Of a stretch of DNA of 64,000 nucleotides, positions 6,642 through 14,813 are shown piece by piece. Within the stretch, counting starts at the first letter, position 1. Every line of letters begins with the position of its first letter. Both the position numbers and the translations under genes were made by a program. Under the pieces are notes generated by a model that saw nothing but the letters and a program-made list of their open reading frames with translations, was not told the DNA's origin and searched no databases. This stretch comes from Desulfatitalea alkaliphila (GTDB lineage: Bacteria > Desulfobacterota > Desulfobacteria > Desulfobacterales > Desulfosarcinaceae), in contig NZ_JALJRB010000021.1 in assembly GCF_022968795.1 (NCBI RefSeq), positions 17,106 through 81,105 on the forward strand, in the 5' to 3' direction.

Positions 6642-7640
6642 TTAGGGGGTGTTGGTGGATCCGCTTCGCTTGATCCACCCTACGGTGTTGTGGGTTGTCG
6701 GTTGTTGGTTGTGGGTTGGTTGTTGTTGGTTGTTGTTGGTTGTGGTTGTGGTTGTTGTTATGGTTTCGATGTATTGGGTGCAGGTTTGGAAGCGGCAGTG
6801 TTTGAAGCGGGTGATCAGGTGGTGGAGCCGGGTTTGGGTTTGGTGGAGGTTCAGGTAGTGGCGCCAGGTGTTGAGGGTCGGTTTTGTTTGGACTTTGGGT
6901 TGATCCGGGTCGAGTTCCCAGGGGTGTATGTAGAAGTGGTAGACGCCTGTTTTTTGGAGGATATGGCGCACGCCGGCGTTGAACAGTGGTGGTGGTAGAA
7001 GGCGGAAATAGCCGCCGCCGCCCCAGGGGATGGTTTTGCCGGCCAGTTGCAGGTTGCTGATGGGCAGTTCGTGGAACTGCTCGCCGAGTTGGAGCGCCAT
7101 TCCTGTTTGTTTGTGGTTGTTGCTGATGCGGCCGTAGCGGTGGTTCATTGCGAAGGAGTTGTAGCTGGCGTCGTAGCGGTAGCCGCATTGGTGGATCATT
7201 TGCAGGACGTTGTCGTCGATGGAGAAATTGGGGGCACGGTAGCCGTATACGGGTTGGCCTGTGAGCGCTTCGAGGCGTTGTTTGCTGGTGCAGAGGTCTT
7301 CCAGGAGGTCAGCGGGCGCCATTTGGTTGCACAGCAGGTGGCTGTTGCCGTGGGAGGCGACTTCGTGGCCGCGGTTGTGGATTGCTTGGACCAGTTGTGG
7401 GCATCTTTGGGCGATCCAGCCGAGGATGAAAAAGGTGGCTCGGATGGGTTTTTTGAAGCTGTCGAACAGGTCCAGCAGGCAATGGGTGTTGGTTTCGACG
7501 CGCAATGGGTGTTCATGCCAGTGATCGGGCGGAAACCAGGGGCGCAGGTTTTCGACCTGGAACCAGTCTTCGACGTCGATGGTCAGAAGGATGGTTGGCG
7601 GTGATTGTGTTGTTGGTTTGGCGGCTGATTTTTGGTGCAT
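6642..7640 (-). CDS. Polysaccharide deacetylase of the exosortase-EPS type
   Basis: A 332-residue NodB-fold carbohydrate esterase. Motifs in order: IDVED (21-25, catalytic base and metal Asp), HGNSH (97-101, metal His pair), RAPNFS (135-140) and a HPWE segment near 239. The family (DUF3473-containing, TIGR03006-like) accompanies XrtA EPS loci and removes N-acetyl groups from the polymer. There is no signal peptide, as is usual for this subfamily. Residues about 293-332 are low complexity (Thr, Asn, Gln, then GWIKRSGST), encoded by a heptad block and a hairpin repeat. The original stop was probably near residue 292 (inference). Confidence 0.88.
   Translation of the reverse strand: MHQKSAAKPTTQSPPTILLTIDVEDWFQVENLRPWFPPDHWHEHPLRVETNTHCLLDLFDSFKKPIRATFFILGWIAQRCPQLVQAIHNRGHEVASHGNSHLLCNQMAPADLLEDLCTSKQRLEALTGQPVYGYRAPNFSIDDNVLQMIHQCGYRYDASYNSFAMNHRYGRISNNHKQTGMALQLGEQFHELPISNLQLAGKTIPWGGGGYFRLLPPPLFNAGVRHILQKTGVYHFYIHPWELDPDQPKVQTKPTLNTWRHYLNLHQTQTRLHHLITRFKHCRFQTCTQYIETITTTTTTTNNNQQQPTHNQQPTTHNTVGWIKRSGSTNTP
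6654..6684. repeat. REP-like hairpin repeat, copy 4, inside the deacetylase 3' end
   Basis: Same palindrome as the other copies. Here it is coding on the minus strand and gives the residues GWIKRSGST of the deacetylase. Confidence 0.85.
6685..6765 (+). repeat. G/T-rich heptad block inside the deacetylase 3' end
   Basis: Units of GTTGTGG and GTTGTTG type, period 7. They encode the Thr/Asn/Gln-rich tail of the deacetylase on the minus strand. Confidence 0.75.
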
Positions 7641-7716
7641 GGGTTTGGTGGTGCGCTATGGGTGGTAGTGTTGGAGGATTATGGTTTTGAATTGATGGAT
7701 GTCGGCAAAATTCGAT

Positions 7717-7818
7717 GGTGGATCCGCTTCGCTTGATCCACCCTACATTGTATGGCGTTATACGGCCACGGTATTCGGGTTGTAGGTTGTAGGGTGGATC
7801 AAGCGGAGCGGATCCACC
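7717..7818. repeat. Head-to-head pair of hairpin repeats, copies 5 and 6
   Basis: Copy 5 (7717-7746) and copy 6 (7789-7818) are in opposite orientation, 42 nt apart, between the deacetylase and the outer-membrane barrel gene. Together they can form a long cruciform. The rest of the gap 7641-7844 holds no gene that I can see. Confidence 0.8.
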
Positions 7819-7844
7819 TTTTTCTGCCGGGCGATGGATTGAAT

Positions 7845-9185
7845 TCAATTCCAGCGGTAGGGCCTTGTGGGGCTCATGGTGATGACGAGCATGACGCTGT
7901 TTTCGGTGTACTCTTCGGTGGGTATGTCCGATAAACGCTGGCGGTAACTGTAGGTCAGGCCGATGTTCATCCATTGCAGGGCCTGGTAGCCTATGCCTGC
8001 TCCGGCGCCGATGGTCTGCTCGCTGAGCTCCGGTGTGTCGTTGGGGTAATCGTCGTAGCGGTAGGCGCCGTAGGCGGTGGCTGAGATGCGGCGGGTCAGG
8101 TTGTAAAGCAGGCCCAGCCCGCCTTCGTAGTAGATGTTCAGCCCCCGGACCTCGGCCCCGGTGTCGTCTATTCGGTAGCCGCTGCCGCCGGTCAATTCGA
8201 TGTGGCCGGAACGGAAGGGCCAGCGTTTGAACAGGGCCGCTTCTACCACGAAGCCTTCTTCATTGGGGGTATCGGAGTCCCGGAATTCCTGGATTAAATA
8301 ACCGCCGGCGATGGAGATGGAAGCGTTTTCCTGAAACTGGTAGCGCATCCCAGCATTGGGGTAATAGATTTGGTAATCTTCGTCAGTAGGTTCATCAAAG
8401 TACAAGACGGTGTGCCGGTAACCGACAAAACCGGTCAGGGTGGGTGTGAATGAACGCATCAGGCTAAGAGCGCCGTTGTATTCCTGGCGGTCGTTTTCAT
8501 CCACATAGTCGCGGTGCGAATAGTAGCCGTCCAGTGTTACCCCCCATCTTTGTGTGAACCAATGTTCGATGCCCAGGGCGGGTTCCCAGATGCGGTGATC
8601 GGCGACGGTCGTGCCCGGCGTTGTGTCGATGTCCTGGAGAAAGCTGTAGGACAGCGCGGTGTAGAAGGTGTTGCGGGCGCCGTACTGGTGGTCCAACCGG
8701 CCCTCGGTTGTGTTGACACGATAACGGGTGCGGCCGCGCCGGGTGAGGTCCTCGCCGATGACGGGGCCTTCGGTGGGGTCGTCGGGTGCGAAATCGAGGG
8801 AGGTGTCCCGTGGGTTTTCGGTTTCGAGGTAGTCATTGGCCAGGGACAGGCGGGTGTTGCGGCGCAGGTCTTTCCAGGTGTAGACACGGGCCACATGGCG
8901 CAAGAAATCGAGGTCCTGGTTGTCCGCGAAGAAGCTGTAGGACGGGTTGTAGATCAGCTCGAGGCCGGCGGTGCGTCCCAGGAGTTGGCCGGTCAGGGTC
9001 AGGCCGACGGTGGTGATGAAGTCGTCCACTTCGTTGGTGGGCGTGAGGAAGAGGTTGTCGGTGTACTCAACCCCGGCGGCCAGTTCCGGGGTGAAGAGGA
9101 ACTGGGCGGCGTTGGTGGGGGCCGCCATTAGTAAGAAGATGGTGATGATGATCAGGAACAGGGGTTTCGGGGTTGTATTTGGCAT
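7845..9185 (-). CDS. Outer-membrane beta-barrel protein of the EPS locus
   Basis: A 446-residue protein with a signal peptide (about residues 1-26, ending TNAA), then alternating amphipathic strands rich in Tyr, Thr and Gly to a C-terminal PYRWN. The pattern fits the TIGR03016/outer-membrane beta-barrel proteins that accompany exosortase EPS systems and probably help polymer pass the outer membrane. The ATG at 9185 has a GGGAGG ribosome site. Transcribed with the Wza-like gene upstream and the deacetylase downstream. Confidence 0.8.
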   Translation of the reverse strand: MPNTTPKPLFLIIITIFLLMAAPTNAAQFLFTPELAAGVEYTDNLFLTPTNEVDDFITTVGLTLTGQLLGRTAGLELIYNPSYSFFADNQDLDFLRHVARVYTWKDLRRNTRLSLANDYLETENPRDTSLDFAPDDPTEGPVIGEDLTRRGRTRYRVNTTEGRLDHQYGARNTFYTALSYSFLQDIDTTPGTTVADHRIWEPALGIEHWFTQRWGVTLDGYYSHRDYVDENDRQEYNGALSLMRSFTPTLTGFVGYRHTVLYFDEPTDEDYQIYYPNAGMRYQFQENASISIAGGYLIQEFRDSDTPNEEGFVVEAALFKRWPFRSGHIELTGGSGYRIDDTGAEVRGLNIYYEGGLGLLYNLTRRISATAYGAYRYDDYPNDTPELSEQTIGAGAGIGYQALQWMNIGLTYSYRQRLSDIPTEEYTENSVMLVITMSPTRPYRWN

Positions 9186-9198
9186 GGGGCCTCCCTGT

Positions 9199-9262
9199 TG
9201 GTGTTGGGGGTTGTGGGTTGGGGGTTGGGGGTTGTGGGTTGTTTGTTGGGGGTTGGGGGTTG
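9199..9262 (+). repeat. G/T-rich heptad block in the barrel-gene leader
   Basis: Units GTTGGGG and GTTGTGG, period 7, from 14 nt before the barrel start codon to just short of the export gene stop. Confidence 0.75.
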
Positions 9263-9271
9263 GTATATTTT

Positions 9272-9859
9272 TTAAGGGACGATGATGGTGTCGTCGGCTT
9301 GGATTTTTACGTTTTGTTGGAAGTCTTTGTCGCGGATGATGTCGCGGTAGTTGATTTGGATGACTTTTTCTTGGCCGCCTTCTTGGCGGAAGAGGATGAT
9401 TTCCTTTTTGGAGGCCCATTCGGTGAAGCCGCCGGCGAGGGCGAAGGCCTGGAGAACGGTGAGGTCTTTGAGCAGGGGATACTCGCCGGTGTTGACCACT
9501 TCGCCGAGGATGTAGAAGCGTTGGCTGCCGGCGTCTCTTATGGTGACGGTGACGTGGGGGTCGGAGATGAATTCCTTGAGGCCGGTTTCGATGGTGTTTT
9601 TTAATTCGGTTGGGGTTTTGCCGGCGGCCTGGACGTCGTTGAGCAGGGGGAAGGAGATTTGGCCGTCCAGGCGGACCAGGATTTCTTCGCGTGAGAAGTC
9701 GGGTTCGCGCCAGGTGACGATTTCGAGGATGTCGCCGTTGCCGATGCGGTATTCTTGGGCGTGGGTTGTGTTTGCGGCGAGGGTGATCAGGGGGATGGTG
9801 AGGATGGTGGCAATGAGGGTTTTTAGTTTCATGGGTTGCATGGGTTTTGTGAGTTTCAT
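9272..9859 (-). CDS. Wza-like polysaccharide export protein (XrtA-system type)
   Basis: A 195-residue periplasmic/outer-membrane protein. The signal peptide runs to about residue 34 (NTTHA). A polysaccharide-export domain begins EYRIGNGDILEI, and one SLBB domain covers about 120-190 (FYILGEVVNTGEYPL). It is short compared with E. coli Wza and lacks the C-terminal helix, as in XrtA-associated exporters. The start at 9859 has a GGAGACC ribosome site; a second Met nine codons on is possible. It should form the periplasmic channel working with the Wzz protein. Confidence 0.88.
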   Translation of the reverse strand: MKLTKPMQPMKLKTLIATILTIPLITLAANTTHAQEYRIGNGDILEIVTWREPDFSREEILVRLDGQISFPLLNDVQAAGKTPTELKNTIETGLKEFISDPHVTVTIRDAGSQRFYILGEVVNTGEYPLLKDLTVLQAFALAGGFTEWASKKEIILFRQEGGQEKVIQINYRDIIRDKDFQQNVKIQADDTIIVP

Positions 9860-9885
9860 GGTGGGTCTCCTGATGGGTGCGGGGT

Positions 9886-9955
9886 TGGTTTTTGGTTTTT
9901 GGTTGTTGGTTGTTGGGGGTGGGGGGTTGGTGGGTGGAGGGTTGGTGTTCGGTTT
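9886..9955 (+). repeat. G/T-rich heptad block abutting a hairpin repeat
   Basis: Period-7 units of TTGTTGG and GGGGGTT type run straight into hairpin copy 7. The order start codon, ribosome site, heptads, hairpin recurs upstream of the epimerase gene. Confidence 0.75.
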
Positions 9956-9986
9956 GGTGGATCCGCTTCGCTTGATCCACCCTACG
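9956..9986. repeat. REP-like hairpin repeat, copy 7
   Basis: Same palindrome; the 5' flank GGTTGGTGTTCGGTTT is shared with copy 8 at 11594. Confidence 0.85.
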
Positions 9987-10041
9987 ATTTGATCCACCAT
10001 ACGATTATGTAAGAGTTGTTGGGTTCGGATACCACCCTTGA

Positions 10042-10132
10042 TTATTTTTCCATCGCTTTTTCTTGATCCATGGCAGGGTGGAGGATACGGGCAACTTCTA
10101 TGGTGCCACTCCGTTTTTGTAATGCGCCATCA
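10042..10132 (-). pseudogene. C-terminal remnant of a RelE/ParE-type toxin
   Basis: Directly after the antitoxin stop, a shifted frame reads RSGTIEVARILHPAMDQEKA and then MEK and a stop. This is the usual last strand and tail of RelE/ParE toxins (GTVEIARVLHG-like). No N-terminal catalytic part is present and no start codon fits. The toxin appears deleted with only its tail left beside the antitoxin. Confidence 0.6.
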
Positions 10133-10390
10133 ACCATCCAACTCTTTTTCAAGTTCATCGAAGAATGCTTCCCCGTCAATGACTTCACCGCGCTCGATCT
10201 GGTCAATGCCTGTTTTAATCTCCCGACGCAAGCGTTCCAGTTTCAGTGCCTGGTATTCCTCATACTCATGCACCGGCAACACGATGGCTGTTGTCCGGCC
10301 TTTCTTCGATATCGCTACGGCCTCGCGTTGCACTGTATCCATCAGCACCCCGAATTTATTTTTCGCTTCCCCGGCCGGCATCGTTCTCAT
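10130..10390 (-). CDS. Phd/YefM-type antitoxin
   Basis: An 86-residue protein: MRTMPAGEAKNKFGVLMDTV, a regular Phd/YefM DNA-binding start, then the KKGRTTAIVLPVHEYEEY strand pattern, and a C-terminal acidic helix that would bind the toxin. It would repress its own promoter and neutralise a RelE/ParE toxin. The toxin gene beside it survives only as a tail, so the antitoxin is now an orphan. Direct short repeats TATTATGGACAT-like lie upstream (10,420-10,450) and may be its operator. An in-frame extension upstream has no ribosome site. Confidence 0.85.
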   Translation of the reverse strand: MRTMPAGEAKNKFGVLMDTVQREAVAISKKGRTTAIVLPVHEYEEYQALKLERLRREIKTGIDQIERGEVIDGEAFFDELEKELDG

Positions 10391-10493
10391 TTTGAACCTC
10401 GCTTTTTCTATTAAAAAAGATATGTCCATAATAGACATTATGGACATTAGGGTCAAGAAGGTTCGTTTTCCACACCTTTTATACCGGCTTGTT

Positions 10494-11504
10494 TTAGGTG
10501 TTGTAGTAGGCTTTGTACCAGGTGATGAAGTTTGCGATGCCTTGTGACAAGGGGGTGCTGGGTTTGAAGTCTATTGCGGCGGTTAGGTCGTCGATGTCGG
10601 CGTAGGTGGATGGGACGTCGCCGGGTTGTAGGGGGAGGTATTGTTTTTCGGCGGTTTTGCCCAGTGCGTTTTCGATTTCGGTGATGAAGTCGGTTAGCTG
10701 GACGGGGTTGTTGTTGCCGATGTTGTAGATGCGGTACGGGGCGTAGGAGGTGCCGGGGTCGGGGGCGTTGCCGCTCCAGTGGGGGTTGGGTTGGGGCATG
10801 TGGTCCATCAGGCGCACGACGCCCTCGACGATGTCGTCGATGTAGGTGAAGTCCCGTTGCATTTTGCCGTTGTTGAACACCTGGATGGGACGGCCTTCCA
10901 GGATGGCCTTGGTGAAGAGGAACAGGGCCATGTCCGGGCGCCCCCAGGGGCCGTATACGGTGAAGAAACGCAGCCCGGTGCAGGGCAATGCGAAGAGATG
11001 GCTGTAGGTGTGGGCCATCAGTTCGTTGGCTTTTTTGGAGGCGGCGTAGAGGGATACGGGGTGATCCACGTTGTGGTGCACGGAAAAGGGCATTTTGGTG
11101 TTGGCACCGTAGACGGAACTGGATGAGGCGAACACCAGGTGTTTGATGTTGTGGTGGCGGCAGCATTCCAGGATGTTGACGAAGCCGACCAGGTTGGCGT
11201 TGACGTAGGCCTGGGGATTCTCCAGGGAGTAGCGCACGCCGGCCTGGGCGGCGAGATTGACGACGATTTGCACGGCGTTGTCGGCGAAGATGGTGTTCAG
11301 GCTGTCGCGATCGGCCAGATCGACCCGGTGAAAGATGAATTCCGGATGGGCCTTGAGTTGTTCGAGCCGCGCTTGCTTGAGGCGGACGTCGTAGTAGTCG
11401 TTGACGTTGTCCACACCGATGACGGTCCGCCCTTGTTGAAGGAGGCGCAGGGACAGATGGAAACCAATGAAGCCGGCCGCGCCGGTGACGAGTGTGGTGT
11501 GCAT
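10494..11504 (-). CDS. UDP-glucuronate 4-epimerase-type NAD-dependent sugar epimerase
   Basis: A 336-residue short-chain dehydrogenase/epimerase. The N-terminal Rossmann motif is [10 protein letters not shown] (about 7-16), and the catalytic triad is Ser in FASSSSVYG and YAASK. The [13 protein letters not shown] insertion and [15 protein letters not shown] segment match UDP-glucuronate 4-epimerases (CapI-like). With the adjacent Ugd it would turn UDP-glucose to UDP-glucuronate and then UDP-galacturonate for the polymer. The ATG at 11504 has AAAGG upstream. Confidence 0.88.
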   Translation of the reverse strand: MHTTLVTGAAGFIGFHLSLRLLQQGRTVIGVDNVNDYYDVRLKQARLEQLKAHPEFIFHRVDLADRDSLNTIFADNAVQIVVNLAAQAGVRYSLENPQAYVNANLVGFVNILECCRHHNIKHLVFASSSSVYGANTKMPFSVHHNVDHPVSLYAASKKANELMAHTYSHLFALPCTGLRFFTVYGPWGRPDMALFLFTKAILEGRPIQVFNNGKMQRDFTYIDDIVEGVVRLMDHMPQPNPHWSGNAPDPGTSYAPYRIYNIGNNNPVQLTDFITEIENALGKTAEKQYLPLQPGDVPSTYADIDDLTAAIDFKPSTPLSQGIANFITWYKAYYNT

Positions 11505-11513
11505 GGTGACCTT

Positions 11514-11590
11514 TGTTGGTTGGTTGGGGGTTGGGGGTGGTGGGTTGGGGGTGGTTGGTTGTTTGTTGGGGGTGGAAGGTTGGTGTTCGG
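11514..11590 (+). repeat. G/T-rich heptad block in the epimerase leader
   Basis: Units GGTTGGG and GGTGGGT, period 7, starting 10 nt before the epimerase start codon and ending at hairpin copy 8. Confidence 0.75.
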
Positions 11591-11593
11591 TTT

Positions 11594-11680
11594 GGTGGAT
11601 CCGCTTCGCTTGATCCACCCTACATTGTCGGCATTGTAAGGGTGTAGGATGTAGGGTGGATCAAGCGGAGCGGATCCACC
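11594..11680. repeat. Head-to-head pair of hairpin repeats, copies 8 and 9
   Basis: Copy 8 (11594-11623) and copy 9 (11651-11680, opposite orientation) are 27 nt apart. This is the same pair arrangement as at 7717-7818, with a shared CATTGT motif after the first copy. Confidence 0.85.
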
Positions 11681-11682
11681 TT

Positions 11683-11773
11683 CCACCAACAACCCACCAC
11701 CTTCCACCCACTACCCACAACCCACCACCCACTACCCACAACCCACAACCCACCACCCACAACCCACCACCCA
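11683..11773 (-). repeat. Heptad block in opposite orientation (C-rich on plus strand)
   Basis: Period-7 units of CCACCCA and ACCCACA type up to the last codons of ugd. With the 11514 block and the hairpin pair it makes a symmetrical composite of about 260 bp. Confidence 0.8.
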
Positions 11774-13135
11774 CTATATTTCTTTGGTTTGTTGGGTTGG
11801 GTTTATGATTGGGGGACGGCCTATGGCGTGGTAGGTGAAGCCGAAACCGGATAGCATGGTGGCGGAGTAGAGGTTGCGGCCGTCGAAGATCAGGGGGTTG
11901 TTGAGTTGTTTTTTGATTCTGGCGAAATCGGGGTTGCGGAACTGGTTCCAGTCGGTGAGGACGGCCAGGGCGTCGGCGTTTTGGAGGATGCTGTATTGGT
12001 CCTGCCCGATTTCCACCAGCGGGTTTTCTGCCAGGGCGGTGCGGGCGTTGTCGCCGGCTACGGGGTCGAAGGCGCGGATGCGCATGCCCAGGGCGGTGAG
12101 GGTTTCGATGGTATCCAGGGCGGCGGATTCGCGGATGTCGTCGGTGTTGGCTTTGAAGGCCAGGCCCCATATGGCGAGCACTTTGTCCGTAAGGGGGGTC
12201 GGGCTGAAATGGGTTTTGATTTTCTCGGCGAGCACCTGCTTCTGATGCTGGTTGACGCGGTCCACGGAGAGGGCCAGCTCGGGGGTCATGCCGTGCTCGC
12301 GGGCGGTGTGGATGAGGGCCTTGACATCCTTGGGAAAGCAGGAGCCGCCGTAGCCGACGCCGGGATAGATGAAGTGATAGCCGATGCGCCGGTCGGAGCC
12401 GATGCCGACGCGCACATCCTTGATGTCCGCCCCTACTTTTTCGCACAGATTGGCGATTTCGTTGATAAAGGAAATTTTGGTGGCCAGCATGCTGTTGGCG
12501 GCGTACTTGGTCATTTCGGCGCTGCGGATGCCCATGACGATCATCTTGTCGCGGCTGCGGGCAAAGGGGCCGTATAGGGTTTCCAGAAGTTTGGCGGTGC
12601 GGACGTTGTCCGTGCCGACGATGACCCGGTCCGGTTTGAGGAAATCGTTGACGGCGTCGCCTTCTTTGAGGAACTCGGGGTTGGAGACCACATCGAATTC
12701 GATGCGGCACTGCCTTTTGTCCAGTTGTTCCTGGATGATGCCGCGCACGCGGTCCGCAGTGCCCACGGGGACGGTGGATTTGTTGACGATGATTTTGTAA
12801 TCTTCCATGGTTTGGCCGATGGCTTCGGCCACCTGGTCCACATAGCGCAGGTCGCAGGAACCGTCGCCGTTGGGGGGCGTGCCGACGCAATTGAAGACAA
12901 ACAACGCATCGGCCATGCCTTGTGCCAGGTCGGTGGTGAAGGTGAGCCGGCCCTCCTGGCGGTTGCGCTCGACAAGGGGTTCCAATCCGGGTTCGAAGAT
13001 GTGGATGCGGCCTTGGTTGAGTTGTTCGACGATGGTGGGATTGACGTCGATACAGGTGACCTGGTTGCCCATTTCCGCGAAGCAGGCGGCGGCCACCAGG
13101 CCCACGTAGCCGGTTCCGACGATGGAGACGTTCAT
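11774..13135 (-). CDS. ugd: UDP-glucose 6-dehydrogenase
   Basis: A 453-residue protein of the UDP-glucose/GDP-mannose dehydrogenase family. The N-terminal NAD-binding motif is GTGYVGL (7-13). The central domain carries the catalytic Cys in YGGSCFPKDVKAL, and the C-terminal UDP-binding domain contains WGLAFKANTDDIRES. It oxidises UDP-glucose twice to UDP-glucuronate using NAD+. It is followed by the UDP-glucuronate epimerase, so uronic acids are probable components of the exopolysaccharide. The last codons run into the heptad block but the conserved core ends before it. Confidence 0.95.
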   Translation of the reverse strand: MNVSIVGTGYVGLVAAACFAEMGNQVTCIDVNPTIVEQLNQGRIHIFEPGLEPLVERNRQEGRLTFTTDLAQGMADALFVFNCVGTPPNGDGSCDLRYVDQVAEAIGQTMEDYKIIVNKSTVPVGTADRVRGIIQEQLDKRQCRIEFDVVSNPEFLKEGDAVNDFLKPDRVIVGTDNVRTAKLLETLYGPFARSRDKMIVMGIRSAEMTKYAANSMLATKISFINEIANLCEKVGADIKDVRVGIGSDRRIGYHFIYPGVGYGGSCFPKDVKALIHTAREHGMTPELALSVDRVNQHQKQVLAEKIKTHFSPTPLTDKVLAIWGLAFKANTDDIRESAALDTIETLTALGMRIRAFDPVAGDNARTALAENPLVEIGQDQYSILQNADALAVLTDWNQFRNPDFARIKKQLNNPLIFDGRNLYSATMLSGFGFTYHAIGRPPIINPTQQTKEI

Positions 13136-13305
13136 GTGGTGGATCCTTTGATGCTGTATGGGTATTGGAATCGAAGAAGATTGACGAACGGCATAGCTCC
13201 GCTCGGTCGATTACATAGAGGGTGCAAACGATGGTTCTGTTTTAGTTTGTGTTGTCGCCGTTGTAAAAGTGTTTTTCGGAAAAATGATCGAACGTGAACA
13301 AGCCT

Positions 13306-14697
13306 TCATCTTCCCCTTCCGAAAAGAACGGTTTTGACCGTTCTGGCAACGATCATGATGTCCATCAGAATCGACATGTTCTTTATGTAGAACAGGTCGT
13401 AATTGAGCTTTTCGATGGCATCCTCCACGGAGGCACCGTAGCCGTAACTCACTTGGGCCCAACCGGTCAACCCCGGTTTGACCGAAAAACGCTCGCCGTA
13501 ATAGGGAATGATCTCTTCCAGCTGCTTGACGAAATGCTCGCGCTCCGGCCGGGGCCCGACGAAACTCATTTGCCCTTTGATCACGTTCCACAATTGGGGC
13601 AGCTCGTCGATGCGCCACTTGCGGATGAAGTGGCCGACGCGGGTGATGCGGTTGTCGTTGTCCTGGGCCCAAACCGGTCCGGTCTCTTTTTCGGCGTCGC
13701 TGCGCATGGATCGGAACTTGTGCACCATGTAGGGCTTGTGGTGCCGCCCTACCCGCTCCTGGGAGAAGATCGCGGGCCCTTTGGAGTCCAGCTTGATGAC
13801 GATGGCCACCAACAGGATCAGGGGCATCAGCACAATCAGCATGGCGGCGGAGAGCACCAGGTCGACGGTACGCTTGATCAGCTTCTGGGCTTTTGTTTTC
13901 TGAAACCCCTCGGAAAAGATCAGCCAGGCGGGATTGATCTGTTCCACGATCAATTTACCCGTGAGCATCTCGTAAAACGTGTTGCCTTCCAGAATGTCGA
14001 TGCCGTCCACCCGGCATTTGAGCAGTTCCTTGACGGGCAGGGTGCCGCGCTTCTCTTTGAGGGCGACGACGATCTTGTCGACGCGCATCTGCTTGGCCAG
14101 ATCGCACACATTGTCGAAGTGGTTCTGGCAGATCATGCCGGCGTTGCTGCTGCAGGGCCACACTTCCCACGGTTTGTCCGAAAGCACGGATGCGATTTCG
14201 TACCCGCAATCCTTTTTTTGTTGAATCTCGTTGGCGATTTCGTGGGCCGTGTCGCTGGAGCCCATGATCATGATCTTCTGGTTGAACAAGCCCTTGTTGA
14301 GAATCTGGGTGTAGCCGATGCGCCAGGCAATAATCAACAGGAATACGAAGGCGATGCTGACGATGAAAATGCCCTCTCCGATGATGAAATCGGGAAAGAG
14401 GAAATAGAACAGCGCCAGCAGGATGGCGGCGGCACCGAGGGCTTGCAGCAGGCGGATGCCCAGCTCGCTGAGCGTGTCGGTGATTTGCAGGTCGTAGAGG
14501 TCATTGTAGTACAGGCAGGCCTGGCAGGTGATGGTGATCAGCAGGACCTTGAGCAGCAACGGCGGGTCGAAGTGCACTTGATCGGACCCGATGATCAACA
14601 GGCAGGCAATGACGACGGACAAGAAAATGAAAATCCCCTCGCCGAAAACGAAGATGGCGTTGCGAACGGGATAGTACTGTTTGAAGAGTCTCAGCAT
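13306..14697 (-). CDS. Initiating sugar (phospho)transferase, XrtA-system type
   Basis: A 463-residue protein with about four N-terminal membrane helices, a nucleotide-binding-like middle, one further helix (LVLSAAMLIVLMPLILL) and a C-terminal bacterial sugar transferase domain. That domain holds KFRSMRSDAE, the RITRVGHFIRK segment, DELPQLWNV and SFVGPRPER. It matches the TIGR03013 exosortase-linked relatives of WcaJ/EpsB that load the first sugar phosphate on undecaprenyl phosphate. I start at 14697 (MLRLFKQYYPVRN); longer forms add a polar stretch unlike the family. Confidence 0.9.
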   Translation of the reverse strand: MLRLFKQYYPVRNAIFVFGEGIFIFLSVVIACLLIIGSDQVHFDPPLLLKVLLITITCQACLYYNDLYDLQITDTLSELGIRLLQALGAAAILLALFYFLFPDFIIGEGIFIVSIAFVFLLIIAWRIGYTQILNKGLFNQKIMIMGSSDTAHEIANEIQQKKDCGYEIASVLSDKPWEVWPCSSNAGMICQNHFDNVCDLAKQMRVDKIVVALKEKRGTLPVKELLKCRVDGIDILEGNTFYEMLTGKLIVEQINPAWLIFSEGFQKTKAQKLIKRTVDLVLSAAMLIVLMPLILLVAIVIKLDSKGPAIFSQERVGRHHKPYMVHKFRSMRSDAEKETGPVWAQDNDNRITRVGHFIRKWRIDELPQLWNVIKGQMSFVGPRPEREHFVKQLEEIIPYYGERFSVKPGLTGWAQVSYGYGASVEDAIEKLNYDLFYIKNMSILMDIMIVARTVKTVLFGRGR

Positions 14698-14813
14698 GGT
14701 TCCGGTCCAGTTTCGTAAAGCCCTACCGGGCGATTCGCTGACCAACCGCATTCGGCCTGTGGGCGTAGGAACGGCAAGGAGGTGCCGGATCCGCTTCACG
14801 GTTTCCAGACTGC

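Noticed and set aside
7717..7818. Inverted hairpin pair considered as a MITE
   Set aside because: No target-site duplication or transposase-type terminal motif could be seen; kept only as a repeat pair.
11683..11773. Heptad arrays considered as CRISPR-like arrays
   Set aside because: The period is 7 with no unique spacers and no cas genes are present.
13325..13344. AGAACGGT/ACCGTTCT hairpin with a short T run
   Set aside because: It lies inside the 3' end of the sugar transferase coding sequence, before the stop codon, so it is not a normal terminator.
14775..14790. Sigma-54-like site CGGCACCTCCTTGCC on the minus strand
   Set aside because: GG-N9-GC spacing is one base short of the required N10, and it overlaps the start region between the kinase and transferase genes.
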